64,000 bases of DNA from Cristatella mucedo (GCA_009760855.2 WPIO01000014.1:5190001-5254000); one strand, 5' to 3'; positions 39,061 through 51,143 are shown, counted from the first letter of the stretch. A program made the numbers and translations. The notes: generated from the letters alone by a model not told the origin.

Positions 39061-40028
39061 CTGAAATACATCCGGCGCAGGGGTCGGGCGGTCGAATAAT
39101 TTCGTAAGGTAATCGATAGACCAATTAAATGAATTAAAACATTTAAAAAAGATTCACTTCAAATACAAAACCAATGCATGTCATTGTAAAACTCGCGGCG
39201 TCACAGAAGCCTATCATGGAGATAACTCTCACTTAGGGCGCTACCTTACGCTAACCGGACGTAGGCGTGGTTGCTCCCTGATGCTTCTGTCTTTGGCTAT
39301 GAACTCGTGTCTACTACCGACGCGTATACGGTACGAGCAGGTATACAAGTTGGTGGCGGAAACTTATCTTATTTCCAGGGCCGCATGATTTTCGGGCCGA
39401 AACGTCGGCTACCGAGGCAAAGGCCGTCGGTAGCTCGTCGGCATGCGTCTGTCGGTTTGCATTGAGCTTCGACCTCCACAAAGAGCGCTCGATGCGTTCG
39501 AAATTCTCCACTTAAACGGAATTTTGATTCTCGGGCGTGTTGCTCCACTCAAATGTGGTGTTCTACGCCCGACGGGGGGGTTCCCACAGCAAGCGGGCGA
39601 GCGGAGTTGTCATTCCTGATCATTGGAGCTGACAAGCTCGCCCATCTGAAATACTGTTTTTGTCATCACTAACGAAACGCTGGCCTGCTTTTAGAAGATA
39701 CATTAAGCGCGGAGGGCACGCGCATTCACTTTCCGAAACTGTCGATGGCTGTATCCGAGGTTCAGCTTTCCCTGAACCTCCCCGGCGAGGCTGCACTCCC
39801 GCCACTTCAGTCCGAAAGGCGTCGTGGGCGTCTTGGGCGTCGTCGCCTTGGACGTAGTGGCTCCTCGCGCGCTGGAGCCGGTCGTTTGGCTGCACGCGGC
39901 TGCGGTAGTGAACTCGGTCGTGCTTGTTCCGGTCTCCCCCATAGCTTTGTACCTCGAGACCCTGATGCAGTTTGAACGTGTGGAGAGGGCTGTGCCCGTC
40001 CTTGCCAACTCATATATTATCGGATGCC
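39060..40028. other. CpG-rich intergenic block between the snoRNA host and RPL4
   Basis: From about 39240 the base composition turns GC- and CpG-rich, with overlapping frames open on both strands (39620-40013). A hairpin GCTACCGA / TCGGTAGC sits at 39408-39434. None of the frames shows a family motif or paired splice sites. It may be an unmethylated CpG island or transposon DNA. Confidence 0.35.
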
Positions 40029-40029
40029 G

Positions 40030-40178
40030 GGTTGAGCCCAGCAGCTAAGATGCTCGCCTTAAACGACCGAGGTCAAGGTGAATGCATTCTATAACTGGAG
40101 GTTGATAGCTTGAGCCGCATACGTGAGGCGTCTGAGTGGAGATTAAGTTCACTTATGGTGCTTTACAAATGAATGAAT
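40030..40178 (+). mobile_element. SINE-1 variant
   Basis: A-box-like GAGCCCAGCAGCTAAGATGC, then GACCGAGGTCAAGGTGAATG and the end GAGTGGAGATTAAGTTCAC, GGTGCTTTACAAATGAATGA. It resembles the variant at 1700 more than the standard copies. Confidence 0.6.
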
Positions 40179-40307
40179 GAATAGGTGTAGGGCTTGGGCG
40201 GCGGGGGTGTGAGGGGGTACTGCTGCAGCACTCGGTGGTGCTGTCAGAAACATGCAAACTTGGCCCTTTGTAGTTTGAGTGTATGCCGGCTCCTCTAATG
40301 AGCCTGT

Positions 40308-40552
40308 GATGTGGCATGGACACCGGCCGGTAACCGCTGGTGGCCAGATGGTGAATTCACCATCAGGGTCGGCCGCTGCACAGTTGTGGTCCTCGATAAA
40401 TCATCGGGGTCAACCAGAGGAGTGGAGAAGGGGAGGGACTCTAGTGTGAGAAGGGGGCGAAGGCAGTCGTGCGTCTTGCTGCTGAGTGCCTTGTACAATA
40501 AACCGTTGGCGTTGTTCATCGGCTGGCTCTCTGATGGGCGAACCGAACCACA
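40308..40552 (+). repeat. Candidate solo LTR
   Basis: The block starts TGTGATGTGG and ends near GAACCACA, giving TG...CA borders. It holds an AATAAA at about 40498, about 50 bases before its end, like an LTR R/U5 boundary. No target duplication is clear, and no internal retrotransposon genes flank it. Confidence 0.3.
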
Positions 40553-40629
40553 CCCTTGATACCTTTAGCGTTCAAGCTTAAGAAGATATCGTTGTGAAGA
40601 TGAAAACCTCAAGCGTCATTTCACCTTGG

Positions 40630-40793
40630 TGTTAACACATGCTGACACTGCACGTCACCTCTAACAACGTCATGCTTGTTATTGTGCACGTTACCAATAA
40701 TCATTCGATCGTGTCTTCTCTACAGCTTACGCAAGGTGCCTGGAAAGCGATTCAGCTGAGGGCAATATAAAATTGTATTATTATTATTATTTA
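40630..40793 (+). mobile_element. LINE-A 3' end
   Basis: CACATGCTGACACTGCACGT, then AAGGTGCCTGGAAAGCGATT and an (ATT)n tail. A diverged non-coding copy. Confidence 0.65.
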
Positions 40794-42004
40794 TTGGGCT
40801 CAAGCCAATGATTACCCAGTTGAAACGTGCCGAAAGGTGACCGGTGGTCTTCCTTGTTGCTTACATGTAAGCCGCTTGCCCGAACTAGCTGGGCTTGCCC
40901 GAAGCATTAGAGCCTTCTCACTCCATCTTAACCTAACATCTCTCACATTTCACGCCATCCTCCACCTCCCAACCCCCTTTTAAATAGAAAAGGCCTTACT
41001 GTTCTTATACAGAAATGTCTGTCGATCGACTCGAGGGGAGGCCCGCCCAGTTTCATTCAGTCAAGCAAACGTTGAGGCTGACTTGGTGTGACCCACACAA
41101 ATAGATCTCTTACCGTGCCTCCGGCTACACGACTGTTATACGATACGAGCCCTATTTTGAAATTGAAAGCACTGCCCGATTCGCGGAGTTAATGACTGAC
41201 CTACGGGTCTCTACACGTCTGTTCGCCTAATCATGAGGTTCTCGTACAGTATATTATAGAGCCCGGCTAGCATCAGCATGATAATGCTATGTAAATAAGG
41301 AGACATGTCATCAGTTATCGTCTTTGGCACTCGGTTCATACTCAACGGCTAAATTCGCTTTCACTTTTACCCAAGACATAACCAACGTTTCAGGCCTTTA
41401 ACATCTGGAAGCTAATTAAAATAGATAGCTTTAGCATGTACCTCTGCAGCCGGCAGTCGTGAGAAGTGCAAGAAAACCCGAGCCTTAAAAACAGATAGGC
41501 CATTGCTGCCTGCCACATTCGAGTCTGTTACAGCAAGGGACTACTTGCCCTAACTTCGGTCCCTTTCTTCTGATGCTCATGCCATGAAGCTGTAGCTCCA
41601 CTGCATCAACTCGACTGCTGATGCTAAAAGGTGGTCTTCTTAAAGCCACGATCAACAGGAAAGTACTGACTGCCACGTAATACAAAATAACCAAGTTAAT
41701 AACAACGTAATGACTGCCACAGTGCTTTGTACGAAGTCGAATGCCAGTCGGTGCAACTCGCCTGATCGACTCGGTGGCTCCGGCTCTCAGGCCGGGCCAT
41801 TACAGCTAACACGTAACTAATGCAGGATGCTTAACTCTACTGTGTGTGCATAAGCTTCCCTCTAGCAACGGTTCCATACTAACCAATAGCTTAATTGAAT
41901 CCTTTAGTCTGCATCATATAAATTGTTAATTAGTTTTCAAGCTCAAGCTCTGCATGAAATAATAAATACTCTTGCCGGTGACTAGATGTAAATGAATAAC
42001 CAGA
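40794..42004. other. Intergenic stretch downstream of RPL4
   Basis: I see no exon, RNA gene or member of the window's repeat families here. Confidence 0.4.
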
Positions 42005-42038
42005 TGTCAACAATCAAGACTTTATTTAAGAAACCAGC

Positions 42039-44541
42039 TTATTTTTTGCTGCTTTTGGCCTTTTGGGCACCCTTAGCTGGAGCTGCCTTCTTTGCGCTCT
42101 TAATGATCCTCTTCGGTCCGGTAGCAGCTGGTGCAGGCAACTACAATGATAAGATACCAATGAAATAGCACGTACTTTATTCAGCCCTACTGGCAGTCAC
42201 ACACGTTACTATAGAAAGGCAAGTACTTACACCTCGTCGCTTAGCAATTGCTGTAGCTCTTGCCAGGTGAGCTTTCTCATTTTGAAGGACAGCATTTCTC
42301 TTCTGAACTTCAGCATATGGATTGAGACGCAACATAACACGGGTATTCTTCAATGGGTTCTTTTTCAGCACGTGTCGGTTGTTGCCCTTCCTAAATTAGG
42401 AGCATGAATGAAATAACACATAAATCGCTTGAGAAATTCATAGGAAAAAAGCGTAGATGACGCGAGGCTGGATACGCACTTGGGAGGCCTGATGGCACTC
42501 TGGATCTCGGCACTCTTCAAGAGCCGTCCCAGATCGCTGTTAGTCATCAGCACATCAGGCAGGCTACAACAAGCAACATGGATCAATCACATTCATTCGC
42601 TAGCTGGCGACATACAAGCGAAAAATGCTATGAATGCGGTTTTTACTTGTAGTTCACTTTCTCAGTAGCATGCTTTCGCCAAGTGCCATAGAGTGCATCC
42701 AATTTCTTAAAAGCCGACTCGGTCCATATACAGAATCGGCCTACGTGACCACCGGGGGCTATCTTCAGCAGGTTGAGACGGCTCACGTTGATTAGAGTTA
42801 TGCCTGTTGCAAACAGAAATTAGCTACTCGACGAATGTAAAAAAGAGTCGGAAGGACGTGTGCAGGAGCAGTGTCAATTTCCACAACACCTACACTTAAG
42901 ACTGTTAGCTCGTAAGCAGGTAGCAAATGAGGAACAGTCAGCACACAAGCACCAAACATAAACAGCACAGTACCTGGGATGTTTCTGAATGCTCTGCATA
43001 TTCCGTTATCCTGATCGTAGATGACTAGAGGACCACGTCTTTGGACACGCCTGCGATTTCTCATCTTACCCACGCCTGCTCTAAGCCTCTTCGAGTTATA
43101 CACCTGACAAAAAGGGGGGGGGGTGAGGCAGCATTTTTCTTGCAAACACATAATAATTGCAGTAATACATTTGCATAGCATCATCAGAGAAATATATATA
43201 TATATATCCCCTATATCTCTCTAGACACAACACGTGCTGCAAGATTCGCGACAGCTAAGTACTAATCACCTTTTGAATGTCAGACCATGCCTTCAAGGTC
43301 CTCAGTAGCTTCACAGCCTCCTTGGTCTTCTTGTACTGCTGAACGCTGTCAGACACGACTAGGGGAACCTCGGGGATCTCTTCAATTCTGTGCCCTTTCG
43401 ACATAACCAGTGCAGGTATGCCGGTAGCAGCAATAGCAGAGCACAGTGCATATCTCTTCTGATTGACATTAACTCTCCTGTGCCATCTTCTCCATGTCTT
43501 GGTTGGAGCGAACATTCGACCGCCTCGGCACATATTGCCGAAAGCACCTTGGCCTGAACGGTGAGTGCCGCCTCCCCTGACACGTGGAATACGGGCCACA
43601 GCACGACCAGTACCCCAAGACTCAGCGGACGTCTGATGACCTAAAAAGTGAGTACACACGCACATGAAAACGTGCTCCAGAATGTGCAATCTAAGCATAT
43701 GGGGCAGGCATGTGAGTGTGCGGTGATCGACACTAGCCTCTTATCGTGCCATGACTAAAAAGCCGTGACAAAGTACAAATAGCCACGATATGACAAGCGC
43801 CGCTATCCCCGACACTTACCAGCTTTTTCTGAAACAGCGTAAGGTTGTCTGCTGTTTTTCCTCACTTCCGAATGAACGAAGGTTACAATGTCCGGCCTAA
43901 TAGGGGCTCGGAACACAGCCGGCAGCGAAATCGTGTTTCCAGATGGCTCATTCTTATCGTTGTAAACCGTCACCAAAGGTCGGGACGCCTAAATAATAAT
44001 AAGTCCAATACCGGTCCTCAATTACGATGACGGGAGTATACAAGCCAAGTGCTGAACACATAACCGTTGAAATACAACAGTTGCTATACAACAGTTGAAA
44101 ACGCCCTAATGGTATAAATACGCAAACAATTCGATAACGCAAACCAGTAGCTAATTGCAAAGAACAATTCTCTGCATGCATCGCACAGTAAAGACCCGTC
44201 ACGGCCGTAGGCTCGCACAGCCCGCGAAGCGAGCGAGCGACCAGCTGCCGCTAGTGAACCGCTAATAACAAATAACAGCCGTGAATTAAATATCCTGATA
44301 TCATATTACCGAACATAATATGCGGCGGAAACGCTTGCTAAAAGACGGGCTTTAACGGGACGATCTTACAGCGCGGGTGTGCCGTGCGGGACCGGGAATA
44401 CGGGCCGGGTAGGTAAAATAGGACTCACACTGTCTGACTAGCACGGTGCCCTCACTCAAAACATACATAGGAGTAAACTAAACCCGCTAATACACATAAC
44501 ACGGCCAGAGCGAATCCTGAAAAGAGCAATAATCTTACCAT
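42039..44541 (-). CDS. RPL4: 60S ribosomal protein L4 (uL4), complete, eight coding exons
   Basis: Structural protein of the large ribosomal subunit that lines the exit tunnel. CDS exons: 44541-44539 (ATG only), 43988-43820, 43640-43270, 43103-42974, 42803-42647, 42563-42480, 42390-42231 and 42140-42039. These sum to 1176 bases, 391 residues and TAA, with every phase matching. Diagnostic stretches are [58 protein letters not shown] and [19 protein letters not shown]. The universally conserved tunnel-loop region is intact. The lysine/alanine tail is shorter than in vertebrates. A poly(A) signal AATAAA lies at 42026-42021. The 5'TOP start is at about 44603. I find no U18 or other clear snoRNA in its seven introns. 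Confidence 0.97.
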
Positions 44542-44589
44542 GTCGGCGAACGCGGGAGCTATCCACTGCACGTGGAATCAAGATGGCCT

Positions 44590-44640
44590 CGGCCGGGGAA
44601 AAGAATCCGGCAATGGGTTCCCGTCACGTGGTAAAACGAT
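44590..44640 (-). promoter_or_regulatory. RPL4 5'TOP start and E-box
   Basis: The minus strand reads GGATTCTTTTCCCCGG. A start at the C of CTTTTCCCC (about 44603) gives a classic 5'TOP and a 5' UTR of about 60 nt. A palindromic CACGTG lies at 44625-44630, about 22 bases upstream, and could bind MYC-type factors. The start and factor are inferred. Confidence 0.6.
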
Positions 44641-45279
44641 GGCGAGGCTGGCTTCTGCATCGCCGGCGTCGCGAGGGTTCGCTCTATCCCTTCCCATGCA
44701 GCGCCTTAGCGGTCTCATGTGACTGATAAAATAACTGTTTATATAAATATAAGTTTATTGAGGCTTCATTTGACCAGCGATAGGGCGGACGCGTACCGCT
44801 ACTCAGGTGTGCGGCTGCAGTCGACGGGCGGCCCGCTTCTGGCTTAGCGGCGGACCGACTTTAGTACCCCGTCTGCTCGGATGTAGAATGATTCAGCGGT
44901 CTCTATCACGAAAGGCAGGACCGAGCACAAGCTTAGTATGTACTCTTTGAGGGGGATCCCTTGAGGGGCTGGACGGGGCCTATCGCCGACCATGCCCGAA
45001 CCGGCCAGTCGCTCGGCGACGACACGCCCCCCTCAGCCCTGTTTTATGGAGGCTGCAGCAACGGGCAGCTAACCGAACCCCCGAGCCGCGGCGGAGTGCA
45101 CTTTATAAGCTCAGTGTGTAAGCACGTTCACGTTTTCCCTTCTCTTGTCAATCACGTACGTTTGAAGATCCTGGAGCTGGAAAAGTTATGCACGATTTTT
45201 CGACGAGAACTGCCGAAAGAGAGGAACAGTCGACTCAATCTCGACCAGACTCTGCTACGTTCTGGCAGGCTGGCCGTAG
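44641..45279. other. Intergenic stretch upstream of RPL4
   Basis: GC-rich near RPL4. A plus frame at 44961-45311 is open but lacks motifs. I see no RNA gene. Confidence 0.4.
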
Positions 45280-45420
45280 TGACTTTCGCGGCCGCTGGCC
45301 ACGGGCAATAAAGAACTGCCATCTATTTATTCTATCTGCAGAACTCTAACCCGCGATCCAGGTCGAGAAGTGCAAGCGCCTTACCGCTGAGCCACGACGC
45401 AGCGCTCGGTGCATCGGCTG
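45280..45420 (-). mobile_element. SINE-2, diverged
   Basis: The minus strand has GTCGTGGCTCAGCGGTAAGG (A box) and GGATCGCGGGTTAGAGTTC (B-box area), then AGTTCTTTATTGCCCGTGGC. The 3' end is lost. Confidence 0.6.
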
Positions 45421-45699
45421 ACTAGACGCAAGCAGTGCCACGCCCGCGGCGGCCAACCCAGTCTAACATCACAGAGGTGGCTAGCAAGCGCGTGCGACTT
45501 ACCAGCTTACCGGGCGATACTCCCCGCACGCTTTCCCACGAACGGCACAGCTGTTTGACTCTTCATGTCAGTATAGATTACGATGTGCGATCGGCGGACG
45601 ATTGGAGTCGTTGGATTGATGCATTAGCCAATACTACCGTCAGGAGCTTCGCTCCACGTTCTTTGAGCAAATTAAAACCTGTGCATGAGTTTGAATTCG

Positions 45700-45852
45700 T
45701 GACTTGGATTCGGCTTTGACATCGGTCCCGAGGTCGTGCGTTCGAATTGTGCGTTGGGCGATCCCGTATTGCCGCTGCAAGCGGTGGTGATAACCGTTAA
45801 GGCTCCTCTGTCGCCATACAAAGGAGGCTGTTGAATCAGCTGTTCTTTTTTT
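45700..45852 (+). mobile_element. SINE-2, 5'-truncated
   Basis: It begins at the B-box side (GAGGTCGTGCGTTCGAATTG) and continues CCGCTGCAAGCGGTGGTGAT to the end GAGGCTGTTGAATCAGCTG and a T run. Confidence 0.75.
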
Positions 45853-46139
45853 AGTCACGCAGTCGCTGGCTGCAGTACGACGCAGCCGATCAGCCGAGTC
45901 GAACCACCCGATCAGGAAGAGCTCTCGGTTGGGACTCAGCGTAACGGCGCCCGCTACCGAGCTGACTACGCCAACCTTCAAAGGTTGCGAGTCTCTTGAG
46001 ATGCACGGCCGATGGCCGCTACAAGTATCTGAATATGTCAAAGCAAATGAGCTGCTGAAACAAGCAGCCCCTTGGGTAAAAGTATTTGTTGCAAATCAGC
46101 TAGCTGGCTCCGCTGTCGAAGTACATTTTGTATATTCAT

Positions 46140-46280
46140 TTTTTTTGTTTTTCATGCATGATTTTACTTACCATTTAATTGCATTTCCCTTTGCAGCAAA
46201 TGTAAAGCGCCTAGAAAGAGATTGAGTTCTCTGAGGGCACTTTATTAAGTACATTATTATTATTAAGTACATTATTATTA
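46140..46280 (+). mobile_element. LINE-A 3' end
   Basis: CATGATTTTACTTACCATTT, then AAAGCGCCTAGAAAGAGATT, GAGTTCTCTGAGGGCACTTT and a doubled (ATT)n-AAGTACATT tail. Confidence 0.75.
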
Positions 46281-46509
46281 CATGTTCGAAAAATACCACG
46301 GATTGAGAAGTTCTTTCATAGTCCGGTCGTCAAAAAGTTACCGGTAATTAATCGCACTGGGCAAGTGATGCAAAATCCTTGAGTGTTGTTGTGTACTTTA
46401 TAACACGCGTAGTGCTACGCCAAAGGTTCTTTTCTGCATGTACGCATGCGGCAAATCATGAATTACACGCTAGAGCCTATTCACCGGCCCCATAAAGTTT
46501 TGAGAAAGA

Positions 46510-46625
46510 GTTTTGAGTCTTGCACTGGTCGATTCTTTATTGACCACTGCGAGCGATGGTGATAGCTGCGGAAGCTCTTCTGCTGCTATTAAATGAGGCT
46601 GCTAAATCAGCTTGCCTTTTATATG
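46510..46625 (+). mobile_element. SINE-2 remnant
   Basis: Only the 3' half remains: CACTGCGAGCGATGGTGATA and GAGGCTGCTAAATCAGCTTG. Confidence 0.55.
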
Positions 46626-48500
46626 TATTTACAATCCGTTTTATATACACGGTTTTTTCTTTCTGATCAATAGTAAATCAGCCACAAGTAAGAAGAAAGA
46701 CCTGTTACTGCTGATAAAGATTTCTCTATTGTCCTTATTCATTTCCGTCACTACTTTGTGTCACTTTTACCTTGGTCGAACGGATGTGAAAGCCCCACAA
46801 TTAGATTGATTTTCTGAAATAAAAGACACTATCTGAATTTAAAAAAAAGACTTTAAAGACTTTATCCACGCATTATTTTCTTGCAATAAAGACTTTTTTC
46901 ATATGGGTTGCAAGAAAAGCCGCACAAATAGACAAAAAGTGATCTGAATAACTTACTACCGTCGGTAGCAGCTGAGCATACGACATATACCGCCGGGAGC
47001 AGCTGAGTAAATGACTTCAATGTAAACACGGTTCATTTTTTTCTCGTTCGATATTCAGTAGCAACAACTAAGAGTCGGCAGCGTCATAGATGCACTTCGA
47101 ATGTTCTTACTTTGTTGTCAAAAGCTGCCTGTTTGTAGTCAGCTCGTCTTCAAAAGCAGCCATGGCTTAAATCCAAGTAGTTTGTACTACCAAAACTACT
47201 ATCACTTTCGTGACATATTCTTGTGGTCTTATTTTAGCTTCTCTGCAGTCTTGCATGGAGGTACGTTGAAAAAAGTGTCCTCAGGTTTAGCGATGGAAAA
47301 GCAACTCTGACGGCGTGGACAGGAGCAAGACTTGCTGGGCAATTGAAACAGTGCTAATGGACCTGAGATTTTTCTTCGCTAAGCGGTCCTCTCTGGCAGA
47401 AGCGACGTCAGTAGGCGATAGATTGGCCGACGGCGACTGTACAAAGGTCTGTCCCTAACTGCCTGCCACTCGCAGAAGTTGTCTAATTGCATCTGGATGT
47501 TTCGGCTGAATACCAAGATAATTAAAAATATTCGTGAAAAAATGCATCAGAATGCATAACATTAACATTTTAGCCGAGGAGAGCCGGTATAAACGTTGGG
47601 TTTTAAATAGATCTTCATACACTCAAAAAATTAATTTTAGCTATCGTAAGCACGTTCGAGATGCCCCTAGTTTTATTATGTCACAATTATAATGATCTTG
47701 AGTCATGAAAATCTCTTCAAACTGGCAATCAGATGCCGCTTTGAAAGAATTGAGAAGAAAACCAGAATTTGATTCATCTTAGGTGTCCCAACAAGCTGAT
47801 AACTCCTCTGAAAAATACCAAATCAACTGATGACAAACTCACTACCCCTAGCGAATGATATTAGTATTACTAGACTGATTTCGCTGAAAAACTGCAAGAG
47901 TGTTAAAAACCACTGCCACTGGTTAAATAGCAAGGCTTGACGTGTGTTAAATTCTCGTGGTAAGAGCACTGAATGTCAGCAGATGATAATGGCATCTATT
48001 ACCCGTGTAAAAATATTCAGCCTGCCCTCTAAAATAAGACAACGTCTGTCTCCAGAAGAAGAAGAAGAATAAGAAGAGCACATACAGTATATGAGCACAT
48101 TATGAGCACATTATGAACACATCAATTTGTGATCGTCGCGGTTCTTTGTGCTGATCTAAAAAGAAACTGCTGGGTAAAAAAATACTATGCCAATTATTCT
48201 TTGTTTGCATTTAATAAATCTTCAAAAAATCCAGGTTTTCAATATAAATTGCGAGCTTGATCTCATGACTAGCCAGGTGTCCGATGGTGGCTCCGACTGT
48301 TGATCCTAAAAAAATGTCAATGGCGTAATGGCGCCCTCTGCCTGCAACTTTTCGGAAGCAAGCGCGTGTAATAAGCATTGCTACAAAGCAAAGAAGGCTC
48401 CTCGTCAGTCAAATTTAAGAAACTGGACTTAAGATTATAAAGCTTTAATGCTACCTAAATCTGCCTGACCATCGTTTCGTAAGCACCACAGGTTGCTAGC
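46626..48500. other. AT-rich intergenic stretch
   Basis: No gene or named repeat. A short near-duplicate of TACCG(T/C)CGG(T/G)AGCAGCTGAG occurs at about 46959 and 46991. A (GAA)n run lies near 48056-48076. Confidence 0.4.
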
Positions 48501-48625
48501 TACCCAAGACCAGAAGTCCGTCTGTCTCGCTCTCTCTTCTTTTTCGCACTTTTCTTTCTCTCTTTTTCTCTCCCCTCTTCTATTTTCTCCCATTTATTTC
48601 CCTCTCACTTCTCTCTCTCTCTTCC

Positions 48626-48656
<31 letters not shown>

Positions 48657-48687
48657 GTCTGTCCGTCTGTCTCCCTCCCATTCTCTT

Positions 48688-48729
<42 letters not shown>

Positions 48730-48832
48730 CTCCCGCCCACTCTCTTTCTCTCTATGTTTCTTCCTCCCACTCTCTTCCTCTTTCTCTCTCTTCTGCCTCC
48801 CCTCCTCTCTCTCTCTTTCTCTCTGGCTGCTC
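48500..48832. repeat. CT-rich low-complexity tract with (CTGT)n
   Basis: About 330 bases of nearly pure pyrimidine on the plus strand, including CTGT repeats at about 48629-48671 and CT repeats at about 48693-48725. The forward open frame across it is a composition effect, not a gene. Confidence 0.9.
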
Positions 48833-50450
48833 TTCGGAAGAATGTAGAGTAGGTAACCTTATCCAGCTACTACGAAATATACGTGTGCATCAGATTGTGC
48901 AGATACGTTTGTAGTTGAACAACCAGTTGGGTATGCCTGACTCACACCTCAATGTTAGACGCACTATTGCTCCAACGATTTGCAAGCGATTGCAATTTAT
49001 CAGGCAGCCTGGTCATCACGGAGTATTCCATACTATGACGGAAGCTGAGATACTGAGTTATCAGCTCCACTTTGGGCTGTTGTGCGGTCAAAAGGCCAAG
49101 TCCAGACATAACGACACAGGCAGGCAATCACGCTGCTGCTGTATTCGATAAACCATTCTGATGTTTTGGGCGATATTCCGCAACAGGGAAGCATGAATTT
49201 AGTCCTCGGTGCAGAAGTGTCGTCGCTTGTTATGCAGCGTTGCATACACATTTCCTTAGGCCCGAAGTTTGCACAGCAGACGTGCTGCGAGACTGATTCT
49301 ACTAACGCCTAGGTGAAGCGTCAAAGTCTAGCCGAGATAACATACAAATTGAGCCTCTCTACTCGAGTCAATCCATAGATAATCTTGCCAGTGCCAAACA
49401 GCTTTCGTCTGGTTTGCTCGAAGCCTGCCTACAGACGGAGCTACAACAAATGCGAGTAGACGCGCACCTCCTAACTTCTTAAGCCATCAACCCTAGGACA
49501 TGATAACAGGATCGGCGCGAAGTTTGAAGAATAGGAGAAGTAGGAGGCGGAATCTTCCGCAATCTAACTGATCGGTCTTTTCTCGTAGTTTTGGCGGTTT
49601 CGCTTGCCGAATTATTGTGCTTTCGCTGGCCGTTCCCCGATGAGCCTTAACTGGGAGGGATATTGCGACCTCGAGTAGACCGCGTGCAGGCTTGCAATCT
49701 CGGCGGTCCTAGCGTTCGCCGGCTCCAAACAAAGTCTCCGACGGTTGGGCACCCATAGAGAACTTGCAGAGAAGGACAGCACTCGGAAGTCATTTGTAGG
49801 GGCAACGGTCAATTTGCAAGTAACTCGTGAGCGCTTGCAGGTCTACACAGTGCAGCACGTGAGATCGGATCAAAACTCAGTCCTCAACCGCACTAGCCCA
49901 CTATTCTGTGCAGCTACATTTAGCGTTCGTCAAGTCGTCGTTTGAGGTTTGCTCAGGCCGGCACTGCGATCGCGGCGAACAGAAAACTTGAGTACCCATT
50001 CGCCAGTTTGCACGAAGTAAACAAGCGCGCCTATCTCTCGAGGAGGGGGAAAGTCCGCTGCCTGGCTTGGCTTTAGCCTACTGCACAGCTCAGCCGCCGC
50101 CGAAGGGAAAGCTCTAGATCGCTTAAGGTAGTATGCATGCATGAACCCACAGGTACCCTCACTTGCGATCCCGAAAAGCCGCAAAGACTAAGTGGATGTG
50201 TAGAAACCGCTGGGTACGCAATTGCAGCCAGCTCTCGCTTAGGCGGCCGATTGCTTTCGAGGTCAGACATGCTCGAACCCACGTCGATTTTGTTGTGGCA
50301 AACAGAGAACGCTTCTCTCCCGCCGCTTGGGCCAAGTGGATGCACCCTTCTCTGCCTGCCATTCGGGCTGATCGGACCGCTGCTCTCTGTCTGTCTGTCT
50401 CTCTCTCCATCGGTGGCGGAATAAATAGTCAACGCCCCGACTATGCGTCG
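48833..50450. other. Intergenic stretch upstream of the RPS2 retrocopy
   Basis: Overlapping short frames on both strands show no family motif. I see no consistent exon set. Confidence 0.35.
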
Positions 50451-51143
50451 TTAATATCCATCAACGAACGCCAACAGATGTAACGAGACTGAATGGTGCT
50501 TAGCCAGGTAATCCGCGAATTCCTGGAAAGGTGGCTTGGTGAAGACAGTCTCCTTCCAGAGGTCAGGAGTCAAACAAGCATACGTCTCAGCAACTGCATT
50601 GTACCAGGACATAGCAAAGTTGCCCAATGTCGCCGTGCATCCACGGGTAGCTGTATAGCAATCCTCGATACCAGCCATCGCGAGCAACTTCTTCGGGACA
50701 GGGGCGCTTATAAAGCCCGTACCACGAGGAGATGGGATCAGTCTCACCAGCACAGTGCCGCATTTGCCAGCAACCTTGCACGGCACGGTGCGAAGCTCGC
50801 CGATCTTGTTTCCCCAGTAGCCTCTGCGAACGAGAATGATGGACAGCTTGGCCAGTATAATGGCCCCTCTGATAGTTGTGGCCACTTTTTTAGAGCACGT
50901 CACACGCAAGCCGACGTGACCATTGGGATCACCGATAGCAACGAAAGCCTTGAAACGCGTCCTCTGACTTGCGCACATGTGCTTTTTGACAGACATAATC
51001 TTCAAGACCTCATCCTTAAGAGCCGAAGAACGAAGGAAGTAGTCAATGATCTCGTACTCCTTGATCGGCACTTTTTGTAGCGCGACAGAATTTTTGTAGC
51101 CCACTAGTGCTTCAACCACTTTCGATGTCATTACAGTAACCAA
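50451..51143 (-). pseudogene. RPS2: Intronless RPS2 (uS5) retrocopy, truncated at both ends, frame still open
   Basis: The 230-codon frame matches the small-subunit protein uS5 from about [10 protein letters not shown] to [16 protein letters not shown] without a break. Landmarks are [41 protein letters not shown] and [13 protein letters not shown]. The glycine/arginine-rich N-terminus and the first part of the S5 fold are missing; the first 25 residues look unrelated. The normal C-terminus is replaced by [10 protein letters not shown]. Usually invariant positions are changed (CSKE to CSKK, GKPHTVP to GELRTVP). With no introns and no poly(A) remnant visible, it is probably an old processed copy. 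Because the frame is unbroken, expression cannot be excluded. Confidence 0.85.

Noticed and set aside
43104-43269. TGATGATG in RPL4 intron 3 as a box C/D snoRNA
   Set aside because: No D box or guide follows it.
48493-48852. Leucine/serine-rich frame
   Set aside because: Pure product of a pyrimidine tract.
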